Shown: positions 32,748 through 42,367, counted from the stretch's first letter. The stretch is 64,000 bases of DNA from G963665005 sp963665005 (GCA_963665005.2 CAXXTQ010000001.1:2666001-2730000), one strand, 5' to 3'. Made by a program: numbers and translations. Notes: generated from the letters alone by a model not told the origin.

Positions 32748-33841
32748 TGTTTAAACCTCCCTAAAAAACCTTTTGCCTGTGGTTGCTGCTCCAAATTCTC
32801 AACATACTCTTTGAATATCTGACTATATATTTCACGGTTGGTAAAACCATCTATTAGCTCTGGCGAATACTCTGCAAAATAGCTTTTATCCCTAAACTTA
32901 CCCATAAGTTTTCTTATTTCCTTTTGCAAGTTCTTTGGCGTGAATGAAAATATAAAATGAATATCGCCATAATCGCCAATATTTTTGAATATCGGAATTA
33001 AACAAGGTGCTTCCCATGATGCAGAGCCTGCACATATTAGTTTTATATCTCTTGTTAAAAACTGCTGTTTATCCGTTTCTTCAAATAATCCACAGTCATA
33101 GATTAAAAAGTCATAGCCTTTTTCAAGAATTTTCGCCATATCAAACGATGTATAAATATCCAGTCCGTTCATAGTGATTAAGTTATTCTCTGTCCGTGCA
33201 CTATAAAACTCGGTTAAGCTGCTCATATGGCCATGACCATTGTCCTCAATATAGCAAGCTGTATATGCATTTTCGTTTAAATATTTTGCCATATGCAAAG
33301 CCTGTTTGGTTGTCCCAATACGATGTAACGATCCGCATATACCAATGCTGATGGTCTGTTTAATGGATTGCTTTTGTACGATAACCCTGCTTGATTTTCT
33401 ATTTTGATTTTTTGCAGAATTATTGCCTTGTGCGCGATGTTTAATAGCATCTTTGTATTCCATGCCGCTTGTAATACACTTTAATATTTCTGCTTGTTGC
33501 TCCGCTGTCTTTGTAGCGGTAATGATGTTGTAGATACCCTCTGCAAATAGTCTGCCAAGTAGAGGATTGCTGTTTGTATATCCTATTGTAAGAACGATTA
33601 TTCTTAAATCGTACATGCTTTTTATCCCTACAATAGCATTGATAATTTCATCGTCGTTGTCTTTAAGGCAGGATAGATCAATGGCAAAGTACTGACAGCA
33701 ATTCAAATTGCTCATGTCTTGAACAACGAATTGATTAAGGCTGAATGTACCGTTTAATTGCTTAACAACGATGTTTTCTTGTTTGCATGGCTTATCAAAT
33801 AACCCAACACTTTGATTAGAAGCCATATATAAAAGGAGCAT
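32744..33841 (-). CDS. CpaE/ParA-like P-loop ATPase of the conjugative element (365 aa)
   Basis: ATG 33841 follows GGGAGG, 4 bp after the stop of 33845-34042. A receiver-like N-terminal half (FAIDLSCLKDNDDEIINAIVG, IIVLTIGY) is followed by a ParA/MinD-type fold with a deviant Walker A GICGSLHRIGTTKQALHMA, in which the canonical second Lys-Thr is GTTK, and a Walker B-like FLIYDCGLFEE. CpaE-like proteins localise secretion machinery. A 3' copy of this gene is duplicated at 30553-30660. Confidence 0.75.
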   Translation of the reverse strand: MLLLYMASNQSVGLFDKPCKQENIVVKQLNGTFSLNQFVVQDMSNLNCCQYFAIDLSCLKDNDDEIINAIVGIKSMYDLRIIVLTIGYTNSNPLLGRLFAEGIYNIITATKTAEQQAEILKCITSGMEYKDAIKHRAQGNNSAKNQNRKSSRVIVQKQSIKQTISIGICGSLHRIGTTKQALHMAKYLNENAYTACYIEDNGHGHMSSLTEFYSARTENNLITMNGLDIYTSFDMAKILEKGYDFLIYDCGLFEETDKQQFLTRDIKLICAGSASWEAPCLIPIFKNIGDYGDIHFIFSFTPKNLQKEIRKLMGKFRDKSYFAEYSPELIDGFTNREIYSQIFKEYVENLEQQPQAKGFLGRFKQ

Positions 33842-33844
33842 ATT

Positions 33845-34042
33845 TTAATCCTCCCTAAATTCATAGTCATGCGTTTTGTACTCTTCGGGAATAAGCCACT
33901 TATCAGTAACTTGCGGCGCAGGTGTTGGATTTGGGAATATATCAACATCTTTATTTCTAAAACCGTTTAACAAAAAAATTATGCCTACAATTAACAGCAC
34001 GAGATAAATTAGTAATTCCACTACTCTTTTTTGTTTATTCAT
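33845..34042 (-). CDS. Small single-pass membrane protein (65 aa)
   Basis: Starts at ATG 34042, overlapping the NlpC/P60 stop (ATGA). One helix (about 9-28, LLIYLVLLIVGIIFLLNGF) with a Pro-rich outer segment FPNPTPAPQ. Conserved position within the transfer operon; function unknown. Confidence 0.7.
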   Translation of the reverse strand: MNKQKRVVELLIYLVLLIVGIIFLLNGFRNKDVDIFPNPTPAPQVTDKWLIPEEYKTHDYEFRED

Positions 34043-35334
34043 GGCGAAACCTCACTCTCTGTTAATATAACTGGTCTGCGTAAATATTTGAATGTGGGTG
34101 AAAAGGACGTAACCACGACACCATTTTTACTGGATGAACAATGAGCAACCATCAGCGTACCTTCTGCATCATAGCCAACCACAACTCCAACGTGATTGGT
34201 TGCTGTTCCCGGTATGCATCTGAACGCTAAATCCCCTGGCATAACACCAGTGGTGGTAACAGGCAAGCAATAGCCCCATTGTGTGCTTGAACCGCTGCCA
34301 AAACTGTCATTAATAACATCTGTAGGAAATCCGCTGTTTAAATAAACCCAACGTACATATCCGCTACAGTCAAGACCAAAAGGTCTGTATTTGCCTGTTG
34401 TAGTACTGCCTCCCGAAGTTACTTTCCTTATTTGCCCCCAACGAGAATCCCAACCAATAGCGCTCGATTTGCCACCCCAAAAGTATTTGACTTTCCCAAC
34501 AAGAGAATAAGCAGTCATTACAATGTTTTCTCTCTTCACATCTAAATCAGTGGGTAAGCCTGCTCTTATTTTTGCTATCTGCTCCGGAGTTAATTCTGTC
34601 GTGTTCCCTGCAACACTTGCAAACATAATGGCATATTCACCAACCATCATTTCATCTAAAACTGCAAGCTGATTTTCATTAAAATTGTAATCGGATAGCA
34701 CATCCTCATATGAAAGACAGGTGATGTATATATATTTGATTTTAATTGGTTCTGGTGTGGGTGATGGCGTTGGAGAAGGTGAGTTTGACGGATCAGGCGT
34801 TAGTGTTGGTGTCGCTTCTGTAGTTGCCTGCGAATTCTCCTCTCCATATTCATCCCAAGCAATACTAACAATTTTCGTCGAAATAGAGTTCATCTTCCAA
34901 TACATTGCCTTTAATTCTTCAACTTGAGCTTTCGTTAAACTGGCGACTTGCTGTGCGTCCTTCGTTTCAATCATATTGTATTTAATCGAAAAAAGGGCTA
35001 ACACATGACCTGTATTGTTGATAGTTTCGCCCTCACTTCCCATATACACAACCTTAACCTCATCAATATCTTCGCCGACGTTTTGCTCTGATTGTATCTT
35101 TGTTTGTAATTCAGTTTGTAATTCCTGCATAATCTCAATTATCGGCTTTCCTGTATCATCCATTGATTCACCGCTAGTTCCAAATAATATTGCAAAGGGT
35201 GATGCGATAATCGCTAATAATAAAATTAACGGTATTGATAAAGCTATTAATATACGTTGTCTTGTTTTTTTGTCCGTTATGACTTGCTTTGCTAAAGTAA
35301 GCAATACCTTAGCTGTGGCAGGATCAATAGCCAT
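34039..35334 (-). CDS. NlpC/P60 cell-wall hydrolase of the transfer system (431 aa)
   Basis: ATG 35334 follows AAGGAGG. One membrane helix (about 27-49), an outer stalk with a Thr/Pro/Ser-rich stretch (TPTLTPDPSNSPSPTPSP) and a C-terminal NlpC/P60 domain (about 280-425). Catalytic candidates are Cys in GLDCSGYVRW, His in NHVGVVVGY and a polar third residue near AHCSSS. It should cut peptidoglycan stem peptides to let the transfer channel pass the wall (VirB1/CwlT role). It corresponds to the CD1108-type protein of CTn4-like elements as I recall them. Confidence 0.88.
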   Translation of the reverse strand: MAIDPATAKVLLTLAKQVITDKKTRQRILIALSIPLILLLAIIASPFAILFGTSGESMDDTGKPIIEIMQELQTELQTKIQSEQNVGEDIDEVKVVYMGSEGETINNTGHVLALFSIKYNMIETKDAQQVASLTKAQVEELKAMYWKMNSISTKIVSIAWDEYGEENSQATTEATPTLTPDPSNSPSPTPSPTPEPIKIKYIYITCLSYEDVLSDYNFNENQLAVLDEMMVGEYAIMFASVAGNTTELTPEQIAKIRAGLPTDLDVKRENIVMTAYSLVGKVKYFWGGKSSAIGWDSRWGQIRKVTSGGSTTTGKYRPFGLDCSGYVRWVYLNSGFPTDVINDSFGSGSSTQWGYCLPVTTTGVMPGDLAFRCIPGTATNHVGVVVGYDAEGTLMVAHCSSSKNGVVVTSFSPTFKYLRRPVILTESEVSP

Positions 35335-35361
35335 GATGCACCTCCTTCAGGGTTCAAAAAA

Positions 35362-35385
35362 AGACGCTTGATTTCTCAAACATCT
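35362..35385 (-). terminator. Hairpin between VirB4 and NlpC/P60 genes
   Basis: Minus strand AGATGTTTGA-GAAA-TCAAGCGTCT followed by TTTTTTG, with two G-U pairs. It probably lowers expression of the downstream part of the operon. Confidence 0.5.
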
Positions 35386-35416
35386 TTTGATTCGCACTTT
35401 CTTTATTTAATTATCA

Positions 35417-37237
35417 TTATCGTCCACCGCCACGACCGATTAACTGCATTTTGTAATCGGGAACAACAAACTTTGCATGTAGCCTTTTTGAACCTATCAT
35501 CAGAAGGGCATGTCCACGCTTTTTAGAGTACAAAAGCTCCTGTTCTGCATCCGTAAGCGAGTACAGCTCTGCGGTTTCGCCAAGGTTTTTACCGTCAGTA
35601 CCCATAAGTATCTTATATGTTGGAATGTCTAATAGTGCCTGCCCGTACATGCGGATAGAGGGGTCAAGAAAATCAATAACGCTATGAGATATAATAGCTA
35701 TCCCGGCTTCATATTTTCTTGCTCTTTTCGCAACATTCCTTAAAAACACGAGAGATTGCGGTACATTAGGGTCAACCATCAAATAAGCTTCATCAGCAAT
35801 TAGCAATACCTTTTCCGTCCTGTTCTTGCTCATTTGTTCCCATGCCCAAGTTAAGATATTAAAATACTGCGTTCGCTTAATGGTATCGCTTGTATTCTGC
35901 AAGTCGTGGGTATCAAGACAAATTATCTTGTTGTTTGCCTTGATAGTGGTGTTACCGTCCCAAAGGAAAGAATCGCTGCCGATTGCTACATCCCTAAGTA
36001 ATGCAGACAGCACTTCATATTCAGCTTTGTTTTTACGCCCTTGAGCTTTGCTGTCAATTAAGTTATACAGATCTGATAAGATAGGGAAATCATTGCTTGA
36101 TAACTTTGAAATGTTAGTATCCCATAGGATATTAACATTAGCATACAGTTCAATTAAACATTCTTTTAAAAGTGCTTTTTGAATATCCGATAAAGAGGGA
36201 ATATAAAGGCTAAAAAATATCTCTAATGTTTTCATATGAAGTGCCAAGTCGCCCATCCCATTACCTTCATCAGCATACAGCTTCTCTTGTTCGCCTTCCT
36301 CATCTTGTGGTACTGGCCTAACCTGCAAAGGGTTAATTCTGCCGCCGTTGCCGCCACCACAATTTATCCAATCACCGTTTAAGTTTATGCATAGGTCTTT
36401 GTACTCGCGCTCTGCATCTGCTATTATGATTTTCGTACCCATCATATACTCTGAAAGTATGATGTTTTTTATTGCTGTTGATTTACCAACACCTGCCACG
36501 CCCAATATTACAATGTTGGTATTCGTCCTGTCACTACCACGTTTCCATAAATCTAAAACTATCATTCCACCATGCGTATCCATTGCAAACCACGTTCCCA
36601 TACCGTCATTATAGCCACTGCTTGCAAAAGGGAATCCGCCTATAAATGTGGATAGTGGTACTATCCTTTGGGTGACGTCGATTATCTGCTGCTGCGGGAC
36701 ATGATACGGAGACAGCATCTTAAATGCCGCTTTTTGAAGGTTAGGCAACGGCCTTATTTTACATCTTATTGAAGCATATAACCCCTCCACACGTCTGCAT
36801 AGTTTTTCAAATCTTTTCGGCTCGTTATCTATTGGCATAACAAGGTTGGTCATGTAGCCGACGGTTTCGCCGTTTTGATCAATTTGAGTTAGTATACGGT
36901 CGCCATCTTCCACGCCTTTCTCTGCTCTCTTTTGGGTGAGAGGGTCACGAGTGGATTCTGCAATGCTTCTGTTTTGCATAATGTTTTTCGATATACTCTC
37001 AACTAATATAGTATTATCAGCAGGAAGAAAAGTTTGAGAAATAATTGTGCCTGCTATATTATTTACTTTTGACAGCCAACCCATTTCAACCGTTGGTGGA
37101 TATTTTATCACTCCGTATATTTTGCCTGTAAACTCGCCTATATCAAGCCCGGTTCTTTTAAACTCCAAGCCCATTGGAGTAACGATATTAAGCAATGCAG
37201 GGTTAACCGGGTTTTGATTTTGTTTCACTCGTTTCAT
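35417..37237 (-). CDS. VirB4-like conjugation ATPase, motor part (606 aa)
   Basis: Energises assembly of the conjugative type IV secretion channel. Walker A GVAGVGKSTAIKN (about 249-261), Walker B VLLIADEAYLMVD and RNVAKRARKYEAGIAIISHS are visible. Its ATG follows the stop of 37238-37846 directly, with the ribosome-binding site AGGAGG inside the last codons. The size and the separate N-terminal gene match the CD1110-type VirB4 of CTn4-like ICEs. Appears intact. Confidence 0.92.
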   Translation of the reverse strand: MKRVKQNQNPVNPALLNIVTPMGLEFKRTGLDIGEFTGKIYGVIKYPPTVEMGWLSKVNNIAGTIISQTFLPADNTILVESISKNIMQNRSIAESTRDPLTQKRAEKGVEDGDRILTQIDQNGETVGYMTNLVMPIDNEPKRFEKLCRRVEGLYASIRCKIRPLPNLQKAAFKMLSPYHVPQQQIIDVTQRIVPLSTFIGGFPFASSGYNDGMGTWFAMDTHGGMIVLDLWKRGSDRTNTNIVILGVAGVGKSTAIKNIILSEYMMGTKIIIADAEREYKDLCINLNGDWINCGGGNGGRINPLQVRPVPQDEEGEQEKLYADEGNGMGDLALHMKTLEIFFSLYIPSLSDIQKALLKECLIELYANVNILWDTNISKLSSNDFPILSDLYNLIDSKAQGRKNKAEYEVLSALLRDVAIGSDSFLWDGNTTIKANNKIICLDTHDLQNTSDTIKRTQYFNILTWAWEQMSKNRTEKVLLIADEAYLMVDPNVPQSLVFLRNVAKRARKYEAGIAIISHSVIDFLDPSIRMYGQALLDIPTYKILMGTDGKNLGETAELYSLTDAEQELLYSKKRGHALLMIGSKRLHAKFVVPDYKMQLIGRGGGR

Positions 37238-37846
37238 TTAAATTCCTCCTATAATTGGTATAGTTGCGGAAAAGTTGTTATCCGTAATATCTAAATGTCC
37301 ACTCTGTGGATGTGCAAATAGTTTTACGAGATGATATACCTGATTTTGATTTAACACCTCTGCGCTTACTCCACAGGACTGAAACTTGTATGTCAATTCG
37401 TTAGCCCGACGCTTTAATACAAACTCATTATCATCCGTTAGACTTTCCCATATAATCACAAAGAATTGTCTTTCTATAATCTCGCCCGATAGTGCAAAGC
37501 TGGCAACCTGAGTTATCTCGTCATTGATTAATCTTCGTCTTATATTATCCGATGTGTCGTTTAGAACATCATATAGCGAATCCTTTAACTTGCTCATATC
37601 CACCACTTGAGATATGGCGAAAAACTGAAAAGGGCTTGTTTCGCTTGACAGTTCTGCTGTTAGTGTATTTATAAGTACCTTCTTTTCGTTTTGAGAAAGC
37701 AAATCAACACTTATCGGCTGTAATCTGATATACGAGAATATGTGATTATCTTTTGTGTAAAGCAGACTACCTTTTATGTCTTTGACGTTCACAAAATCAT
37801 TGGCGGTCTGTTTTTTTAAGTCTATTTTATTTTTGTTATTAAACAT
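37238..37846 (-). CDS. VirB4 N-terminal-domain-like protein (202 aa)
   Basis: ATG 37846 follows AAAGGAG and lies inside the end of the PrgI-like gene. Motifs ISVDLLSQNEKKVLINTLTAEL and RQFFVIIWESL resemble the N-terminal, non-motor domain of VirB4/TrbE proteins. It ends with IIGGI-stop, and the motor gene begins at the next base. The two therefore probably act as a two-chain VirB4. Confidence 0.75.
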   Translation of the reverse strand: MFNNKNKIDLKKQTANDFVNVKDIKGSLLYTKDNHIFSYIRLQPISVDLLSQNEKKVLINTLTAELSSETSPFQFFAISQVVDMSKLKDSLYDVLNDTSDNIRRRLINDEITQVASFALSGEIIERQFFVIIWESLTDDNEFVLKRRANELTYKFQSCGVSAEVLNQNQVYHLVKLFAHPQSGHLDITDNNFSATIPIIGGI

Positions 37847-38171
37847 CGCCCCACTCCTTTAAATAAATGTATTTATATTTTTGTTGTTCTCTTGCAAAGC
37901 GTATCATGTTCTTTAGTTGATCTATTACCGATTGATTGTTTTTATCTTTGGTAACGCACATCACGCTCCCTGCAATGCCCACCAGTATAAATACAATGAG
38001 AAATGATACGCTATTATTTATGCTGAATATTAAAAAAGCCACCAATACAATAAATACGGTAGCAATTAGTGTTTGTAATATCTCAGCTTTTCCAAATCCC
38101 TCAAAAATCTCCGAACGTGTTTTAACGTTACTTGGGATATACAATATTACTTGCCTGTTGTTCTCTTCCAT
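37839..38171 (-). CDS. PrgI-family (VirB3-like) membrane protein (110 aa)
   Basis: ATG 38171 is used because AGGAGG lies 6 bases upstream; an ATG at 38189 would be 5' of it. Two membrane helices (about 30-50 and 54-72) following a VILYIPSNVKTRSEIFEG start typical of PrgI proteins, then a cytoplasmic Lys/Gln-rich tail. VirB3-type inner-membrane part of the conjugation channel, adjacent to VirB4 as expected. Confidence 0.85.
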   Translation of the reverse strand: MEENNRQVILYIPSNVKTRSEIFEGFGKAEILQTLIATVFIVLVAFLIFSINNSVSFLIVFILVGIAGSVMCVTKDKNNQSVIDQLKNMIRFAREQQKYKYIYLKEWGDV

Positions 38172-38181
38172 ATTGAGCCTC

Positions 38182-38400
38182 CTAGCCATAATAATTCAAT
38201 ATCAAATTTTTAATCACGCATACGCTCTCGGCAATAACATAAAAGATAATCACGTTCTTAGCCCTCTTTTTATATATTACTGCATCTTCATCTGCGGATA
38301 TAAGGCGAAAAAGACAGTAGCACAGCCTAAAAGTTGCTCCTGCACGTATGAGCCATATCACCACCTTTGAAACTTCATCTATCATTTGCAATATTTTCAC
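38182..38400 (-). CDS. Small transfer-operon membrane protein (72 aa)
   Basis: GTG 38400 overlaps the VirB6 stop (GGTGA); an ATG five codons in (38385) is an alternative start. Two hydrophobic stretches (VVIWLIRAGATFRLCYCLF and NVIIFYVIAESVCVIKNLIL). The position between VirB6 and PrgI genes is conserved in this class of elements. Confidence 0.75.
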   Translation of the reverse strand: MKILQMIDEVSKVVIWLIRAGATFRLCYCLFRLISADEDAVIYKKRAKNVIIFYVIAESVCVIKNLILNYYG

Positions 38401-39236
38401 CCCTTTTTGATTGCTGATTTTGCCATGTTGTAAATACGTGATGTGTAATAAACCTTGTTCATCATTCCGCCACCTCCGTTACCGCCCATAAGAATAAAGT
38501 CGGATAAGAACCGCGGGGCTTTCATTGCTAACATCATGCAGGCTATTGCCCAAAAGATATGCGCGTTTAGCATCATGCCTATGCCTAACTTGCACAAGCA
38601 AAGTTGAACTACGACGGCTAATGTGGATTGAAAGAATTTCTTTAAATATGGTGCAAATACGCCTTTATCATTGTCAATGAGTCCTACACATGCAAAGGGC
38701 ATACCTATCCTCAGTATGAGTATTTCCAAGCCTCTCATCAGGAATTGAATGTATAAAAAGAAAAACAGTATAAAGAATATTAAGGATGCAATTCCTGTAA
38801 ATATTCCTGCTGATACGATACCTGTTATTATCGTTGTGAAGTCCATCGCTGTACCTGCTCCAATAGCTACAAGCAACTGGTCAGTAAGTTCTGTAACCAC
38901 GTCTGCTAAAAAGTTGTATAATGTTGGGAAGCATATTGCAACTGCCATTGCCCTCAAGAAGTTTGTAAGCAAATTTAACGGGTCGGCATCTGCATCACCG
39001 TCCATCCAACCCACGTATATATCAAAGCCTTTCTTTAAGAATTTCAGTACGATTACCGATATTCCAAAGGCAAAGAATATATCGTATACCTCATTAAACC
39101 AGTTTGTGCCTGTAGCCGATGACATGTAGTTTTCTGCATGGAGTGCTATGGGAATTATGCTCTTTAAAATGTCATCTATAAACGGGAGTGCTGCGGTTAG
39201 AATTGCTCCTATTAATATCGTAATTACTATTGACAA
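38397..39236 (-). CDS. VirB6/TrbL-like polytopic conjugation protein (279 aa)
   Basis: The start is TTG 39236, 7 bases after GGAGG; no ATG lies near. Five to six membrane helices, with VYDIFFAFGISVIVLKFLKKG and WMDGDADADPLNLLTNFLRA between the first pair. ILRIGMPFACVGLIDNDKG lies in the middle and Gly-rich GGNGGGGMMNKVYY near the end. This pattern matches the CD1112-type VirB6 proteins. It forms the membrane base of the channel. In related elements it follows Maff2 directly; here a 10.8-kb segment lies between. Confidence 0.88.
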   Translation of the reverse strand: MSIVITILIGAILTAALPFIDDILKSIIPIALHAENYMSSATGTNWFNEVYDIFFAFGISVIVLKFLKKGFDIYVGWMDGDADADPLNLLTNFLRAMAVAICFPTLYNFLADVVTELTDQLLVAIGAGTAMDFTTIITGIVSAGIFTGIASLIFFILFFFLYIQFLMRGLEILILRIGMPFACVGLIDNDKGVFAPYLKKFFQSTLAVVVQLCLCKLGIGMMLNAHIFWAIACMMLAMKAPRFLSDFILMGGNGGGGMMNKVYYTSRIYNMAKSAIKKG

Positions 39237-39271
39237 ATTGTCACCTCCTTTGATTTTTGGGATAAAAAAAT

Positions 39272-39289
39272 CCCCAGCTTTTGCTGAGG
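39272..39289 (-). terminator. Hairpin with T-run upstream of VirB6
   Basis: CCTCAGC-AAAA-GCTGGGG-ATTTTTTT on the minus strand, 36 bp before the TTG start at 39236: a terminator or attenuator. The rest of 39237-39465 shows no gene. Confidence 0.65.
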
Positions 39290-39465
39290 ATAGTCTAGGT
39301 TTATTTGGTTTATTCTGAATGGTTTATGGATAATCTCAACTCTTTATTATGCTCATGGAGAGTTATCTTATAGCTTATCAACATCTCCACTTATAATATA
39401 AGACAAAAATCGTTGTATCTTATCATAAGACCTATTCTACTATTGTATCTGCTGTAATATGATAT

Positions 39466-40989
39466 TTATACCTTAATCATTATATCAATTATCGTACCCT
39501 CGTTTTCCCTGCTGCGAAGGCGTATTTTACCGTTGTGCGCATTTATTATGCTTCTGGCTATCGGTAAGCCTAAACCATAACCTCCGGCCTGACGATTGCG
39601 GGATTTATCTCCCCGGTAGAAGCGCTTGAATATATGCGCCATGTCCTTTTTGGATATGCCTATGCCACTGTCGGCTATTGTAACCACTGCGCATTCACCC
39701 TCTTTTTTAAGCAATAGCTCGATGTTTCCCATCGGCGGCGTATACTTAATGGCGTTTTCGATGAATATTCTTACCGCCTGCTTTATTCTCGCACGGTCAC
39801 CGGTTATAAAGACGCCATCTTCGATATCTTCGGTAATATTATGCTTGTTATTGTCCACGAGCAAACTGGATTTGAATACATTTTGCATCAGCTCCGAAAT
39901 ATCAAAGCTCTCCATATCGTAGTTTATTGTATTGTTATCGCTGCGCACAAGGAACAAAAGGTTGTCGACAAGGTATTTCATATTATCGGCTTCTTCAATT
40001 ATCGCATGAACAGACTCGTCGAACACGGCCTCGTCATCACGTGCCCAGCGCTTTAACATGTTGGCATAGCCTGCGACGACAGATATCGGGGTCCTTAGCT
40101 CATGCGACACATCGGACACGAACATCTTTTGCTTAGCATAGCCTGCATAAACACGGTCAAGCATGCTGTTTATCGTCATAACCAATTCTTTTAGCTCATA
40201 GCGTGCGCTTTCGACATCTATCCTGCGGCTCAAACTGCTTTCATTTATTTGTGAAACGAGGTTTGTAATATCCTCAACGGGTTTAAGATACTTTCTCGTT
40301 TTGGACGCTCCATATATTATAATTATGACAAGGCCTATAAAGAAGGTCACAAGAAATACAACGGCAATGCTTATTAGATCCCAAAAATTTATGCTTACAC
40401 CCATATTAGCAATTGCACTACTCATATCAATTACGGCTTCAAGATGGTAGTAATAAAGCATGTCGTCCTGATATGTTTCATTGTATTTAAATGAATTGTC
40501 TAATACCCGCAAATAAAGCTTGTTCAATTCCTTTATATTGCTTAGGCCTCCGGAGGCTTGGGTGTAGTCGAACGCCCTTTGATAGCTTTTATCCACACCA
40601 GCACTAGATAGAACATGCCTGCTTTCAATAATGGTCTCTTTCTGCGAAACTATCTGTATTGACGGTATAGAATCGTTGTTGACGCTTTCCAAATCTTTAA
40701 CAGATATTTCTTCGTTATGATACAGATCATAGCGTATCACATAGCCGGGCATACTGCCCTTAAGCTGCTTATATAGTTCGTCATCGCTTGTATCCTGCGG
40801 GAGCTCCACAAGCACATCCGTGAGCTCGTCATGTGCGATATAGCGAGTTCTCTCATAAACGATGATATAGAATATGGTAAGTAGCATGAGTGCCGTAATC
40901 AGAGTAATAATGCCGTAGATACCCACATAACCCCAAACTATCTTGCCACGTATCGTACCCGAATTCTTACTATCTTTTTTTGCAGGCAT
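39466..40989 (-). CDS. Sensor histidine kinase (507 aa)
   Basis: ATG 40989 follows GAGGG. Two membrane helices (about 17-45 and 205-230) enclose an outer sensor domain of about 155 residues; then a HAMP region (RKYLKPVEDITNLVSQI). Next come a HisKA box FVSDVSHELRTPISVVAGY with the phosphoacceptor His, and an ATP-binding domain with N box, G1 ADSGIGISKKD and G2 GYGLGLPIA. It should phosphorylate the regulator at 40999. Signal unknown. Confidence 0.93.
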   Translation of the reverse strand: MPAKKDSKNSGTIRGKIVWGYVGIYGIITLITALMLLTIFYIIVYERTRYIAHDELTDVLVELPQDTSDDELYKQLKGSMPGYVIRYDLYHNEEISVKDLESVNNDSIPSIQIVSQKETIIESRHVLSSAGVDKSYQRAFDYTQASGGLSNIKELNKLYLRVLDNSFKYNETYQDDMLYYYHLEAVIDMSSAIANMGVSINFWDLISIAVVFLVTFFIGLVIIIIYGASKTRKYLKPVEDITNLVSQINESSLSRRIDVESARYELKELVMTINSMLDRVYAGYAKQKMFVSDVSHELRTPISVVAGYANMLKRWARDDEAVFDESVHAIIEEADNMKYLVDNLLFLVRSDNNTINYDMESFDISELMQNVFKSSLLVDNNKHNITEDIEDGVFITGDRARIKQAVRIFIENAIKYTPPMGNIELLLKKEGECAVVTIADSGIGISKKDMAHIFKRFYRGDKSRNRQAGGYGLGLPIARSIINAHNGKIRLRSRENEGTIIDIMIKV

Positions 40990-40998
40990 AAAACCCTC

Positions 40999-41685
40999 CT
41001 AATCCGCTTCGATGATATAGCCCACGCCACGTACCGTTTTAATAATATTCGCCTCGAAGCGCTGGTCTATCTTGGCACGAAGGTAGGATACATAAACATC
41101 GACGACATTCGTCTCGCCCATGTAGGAAAACCCCCATACGTCGTTTAGTATCTTGTCCCGTGACAAGGCTGTACCCCGATTCTCCATCAGGTATAAGAGC
41201 AAACCATACTCCCTGCCAGTCAGGTCAATCTCCTCACCGTCATAGAGAACCTTATGTGCATTACCGTCTATTTTAAGAAGCCCTGTTTCCAGCTGTGGGT
41301 TGAAGTCTTTTCGGCGCCTTCGTGATACCGCAACTCTTATTCTCGCCAGCAGTTCCTCAATAGCAAAGGGCTTTGTGACATAGTCGTCTGCGCCGGAATC
41401 GAGACCCGTAACCTTGTCGGACACATCATCCTTGGCAGTCAGCATAATGACCGGGGTATGGTTCTCTGCATTGCGCATCCTGCGGCATACTTCTATACCC
41501 GAGAGCTTTGGCAGCATAAGGTCGAGCAGAACAATATCATACTTTATTGCATTGACTTTGCCCAGGCCCTCGCGCCCGTCGGCGGCAGAATCCGTTTCGT
41601 ACCCCTCGTGCTGAAGCTCAAGCTCCAAAAAGCGTGATATTTTTGGGTCGTCCTCGACTATAAGAACCTTGATTTTACCTTCCAT
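40999..41685 (-). CDS. OmpR/PhoB-type response regulator (228 aa)
   Basis: ATG 41685 follows GGGGG. Receiver domain with acidic pocket VEDD, phosphoacceptor in DIVLLDLMLPK (Asp about 53), Thr in MLTAKDD and Lys in DDYVTKPF; winged-helix DNA-binding domain (about 135-228) with LTGREYGLLLYL and TNVVDVYVSYLRAKID. Paired with the kinase gene 9 bp downstream. Targets may include the adjacent surface-protein genes. Confidence 0.95.
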   Translation of the reverse strand: MEGKIKVLIVEDDPKISRFLELELQHEGYETDSAADGREGLGKVNAIKYDIVLLDLMLPKLSGIEVCRRMRNAENHTPVIMLTAKDDVSDKVTGLDSGADDYVTKPFAIEELLARIRVAVSRRRRKDFNPQLETGLLKIDGNAHKVLYDGEEIDLTGREYGLLLYLMENRGTALSRDKILNDVWGFSYMGETNVVDVYVSYLRAKIDQRFEANIIKTVRGVGYIIEAD

Positions 41686-41694
41686 GAATCCCCC

Positions 41695-42186
41695 TTAAAC
41701 CTCTATGCTGTTATAGCCGTCTTCCTCGGTGACTTCCTCGTCGGGATAATTTTGCAGCACCTCGTCCTCTTCCATCGGCGCAACGTCGACAAGCTCGGTC
41801 TTTTTTTCTTTTTGCCGCCTTGGTTCAAGCGTCAGCTTGCTGCCCGAAAACAGTATGATGATAGCTGCTACTGCACAAATTGGGGATATCACATAATATG
41901 AATATGAAATGATTGCACCAATAACAAAAACGGCCGCGACGATCCACAGCGCCACGTCCAGGAATTTCTTGTCGCCTTTTTCAATACGAAGCCTGTAATA
42001 GAACAACCTCACAAAAGCATCGACCGCGCGCTCCAAAACACCGCCCCGGCCTTTCTTTTTACGCAGCGCGATAATAACCGCTTCATTAACATTGCCGCGT
42101 ACTTTTTTAAGCGCCTTGTCGGAATCTTCGAAGCTAACCGAGGCTTCGGCCATTACATGCTTAATATCCTGATATCCGTAATTCAT
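41695..42186 (-). CDS. Membrane protein with UBA-like N-terminus, DUF4342-like (163 aa)
   Basis: ATG 42186 is preferred (GGAGG 8 bases upstream; the frame reaches 42216). An N-terminal helical unit DIKHVMAEASVSFEDSDKAL-VRGNVNEAVIIAL resembles the UBA-like DUF4342 region. It is followed by a basic linker, two membrane helices (about 88-125) and an acidic C-terminus. It is the first gene of the two-component operon (10-bp gap) and may feed an envelope signal to it. Confidence 0.75.
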   Translation of the reverse strand: MNYGYQDIKHVMAEASVSFEDSDKALKKVRGNVNEAVIIALRKKKGRGGVLERAVDAFVRLFYYRLRIEKGDKKFLDVALWIVAAVFVIGAIISYSYYVISPICAVAAIIILFSGSKLTLEPRRQKEKKTELVDVAPMEEDEVLQNYPDEEVTEEDGYNSIEV

Positions 42187-42367
42187 AATTGATACCTCCA
42201 AGTTTATTATCATCATTATAATACTATTTAATATAAAATAGAATTTGGAAGAGATTAGAGAATGATTAGATTACACCGGATTTACCCGCCAAACTATATA
42301 TAAATAAAACTTAACAACAATCCGTTATAACCTGTTTCAGAATTGTCTTGATGAATACCGCTTAATA

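Noticed and set aside
37238..37846. VirB4 considered as a gene broken by mutation into two parts
   Set aside because: The second gene has its own well-placed ribosome-binding site and ATG, and separate N-terminal and motor genes appear to be normal in this ICE class.
39466..41685. Two-component system considered as a VanRS-type resistance cargo
   Set aside because: No vanHAX-like or other resistance genes adjoin it; the neighbours are a small membrane protein and cell-surface proteins.
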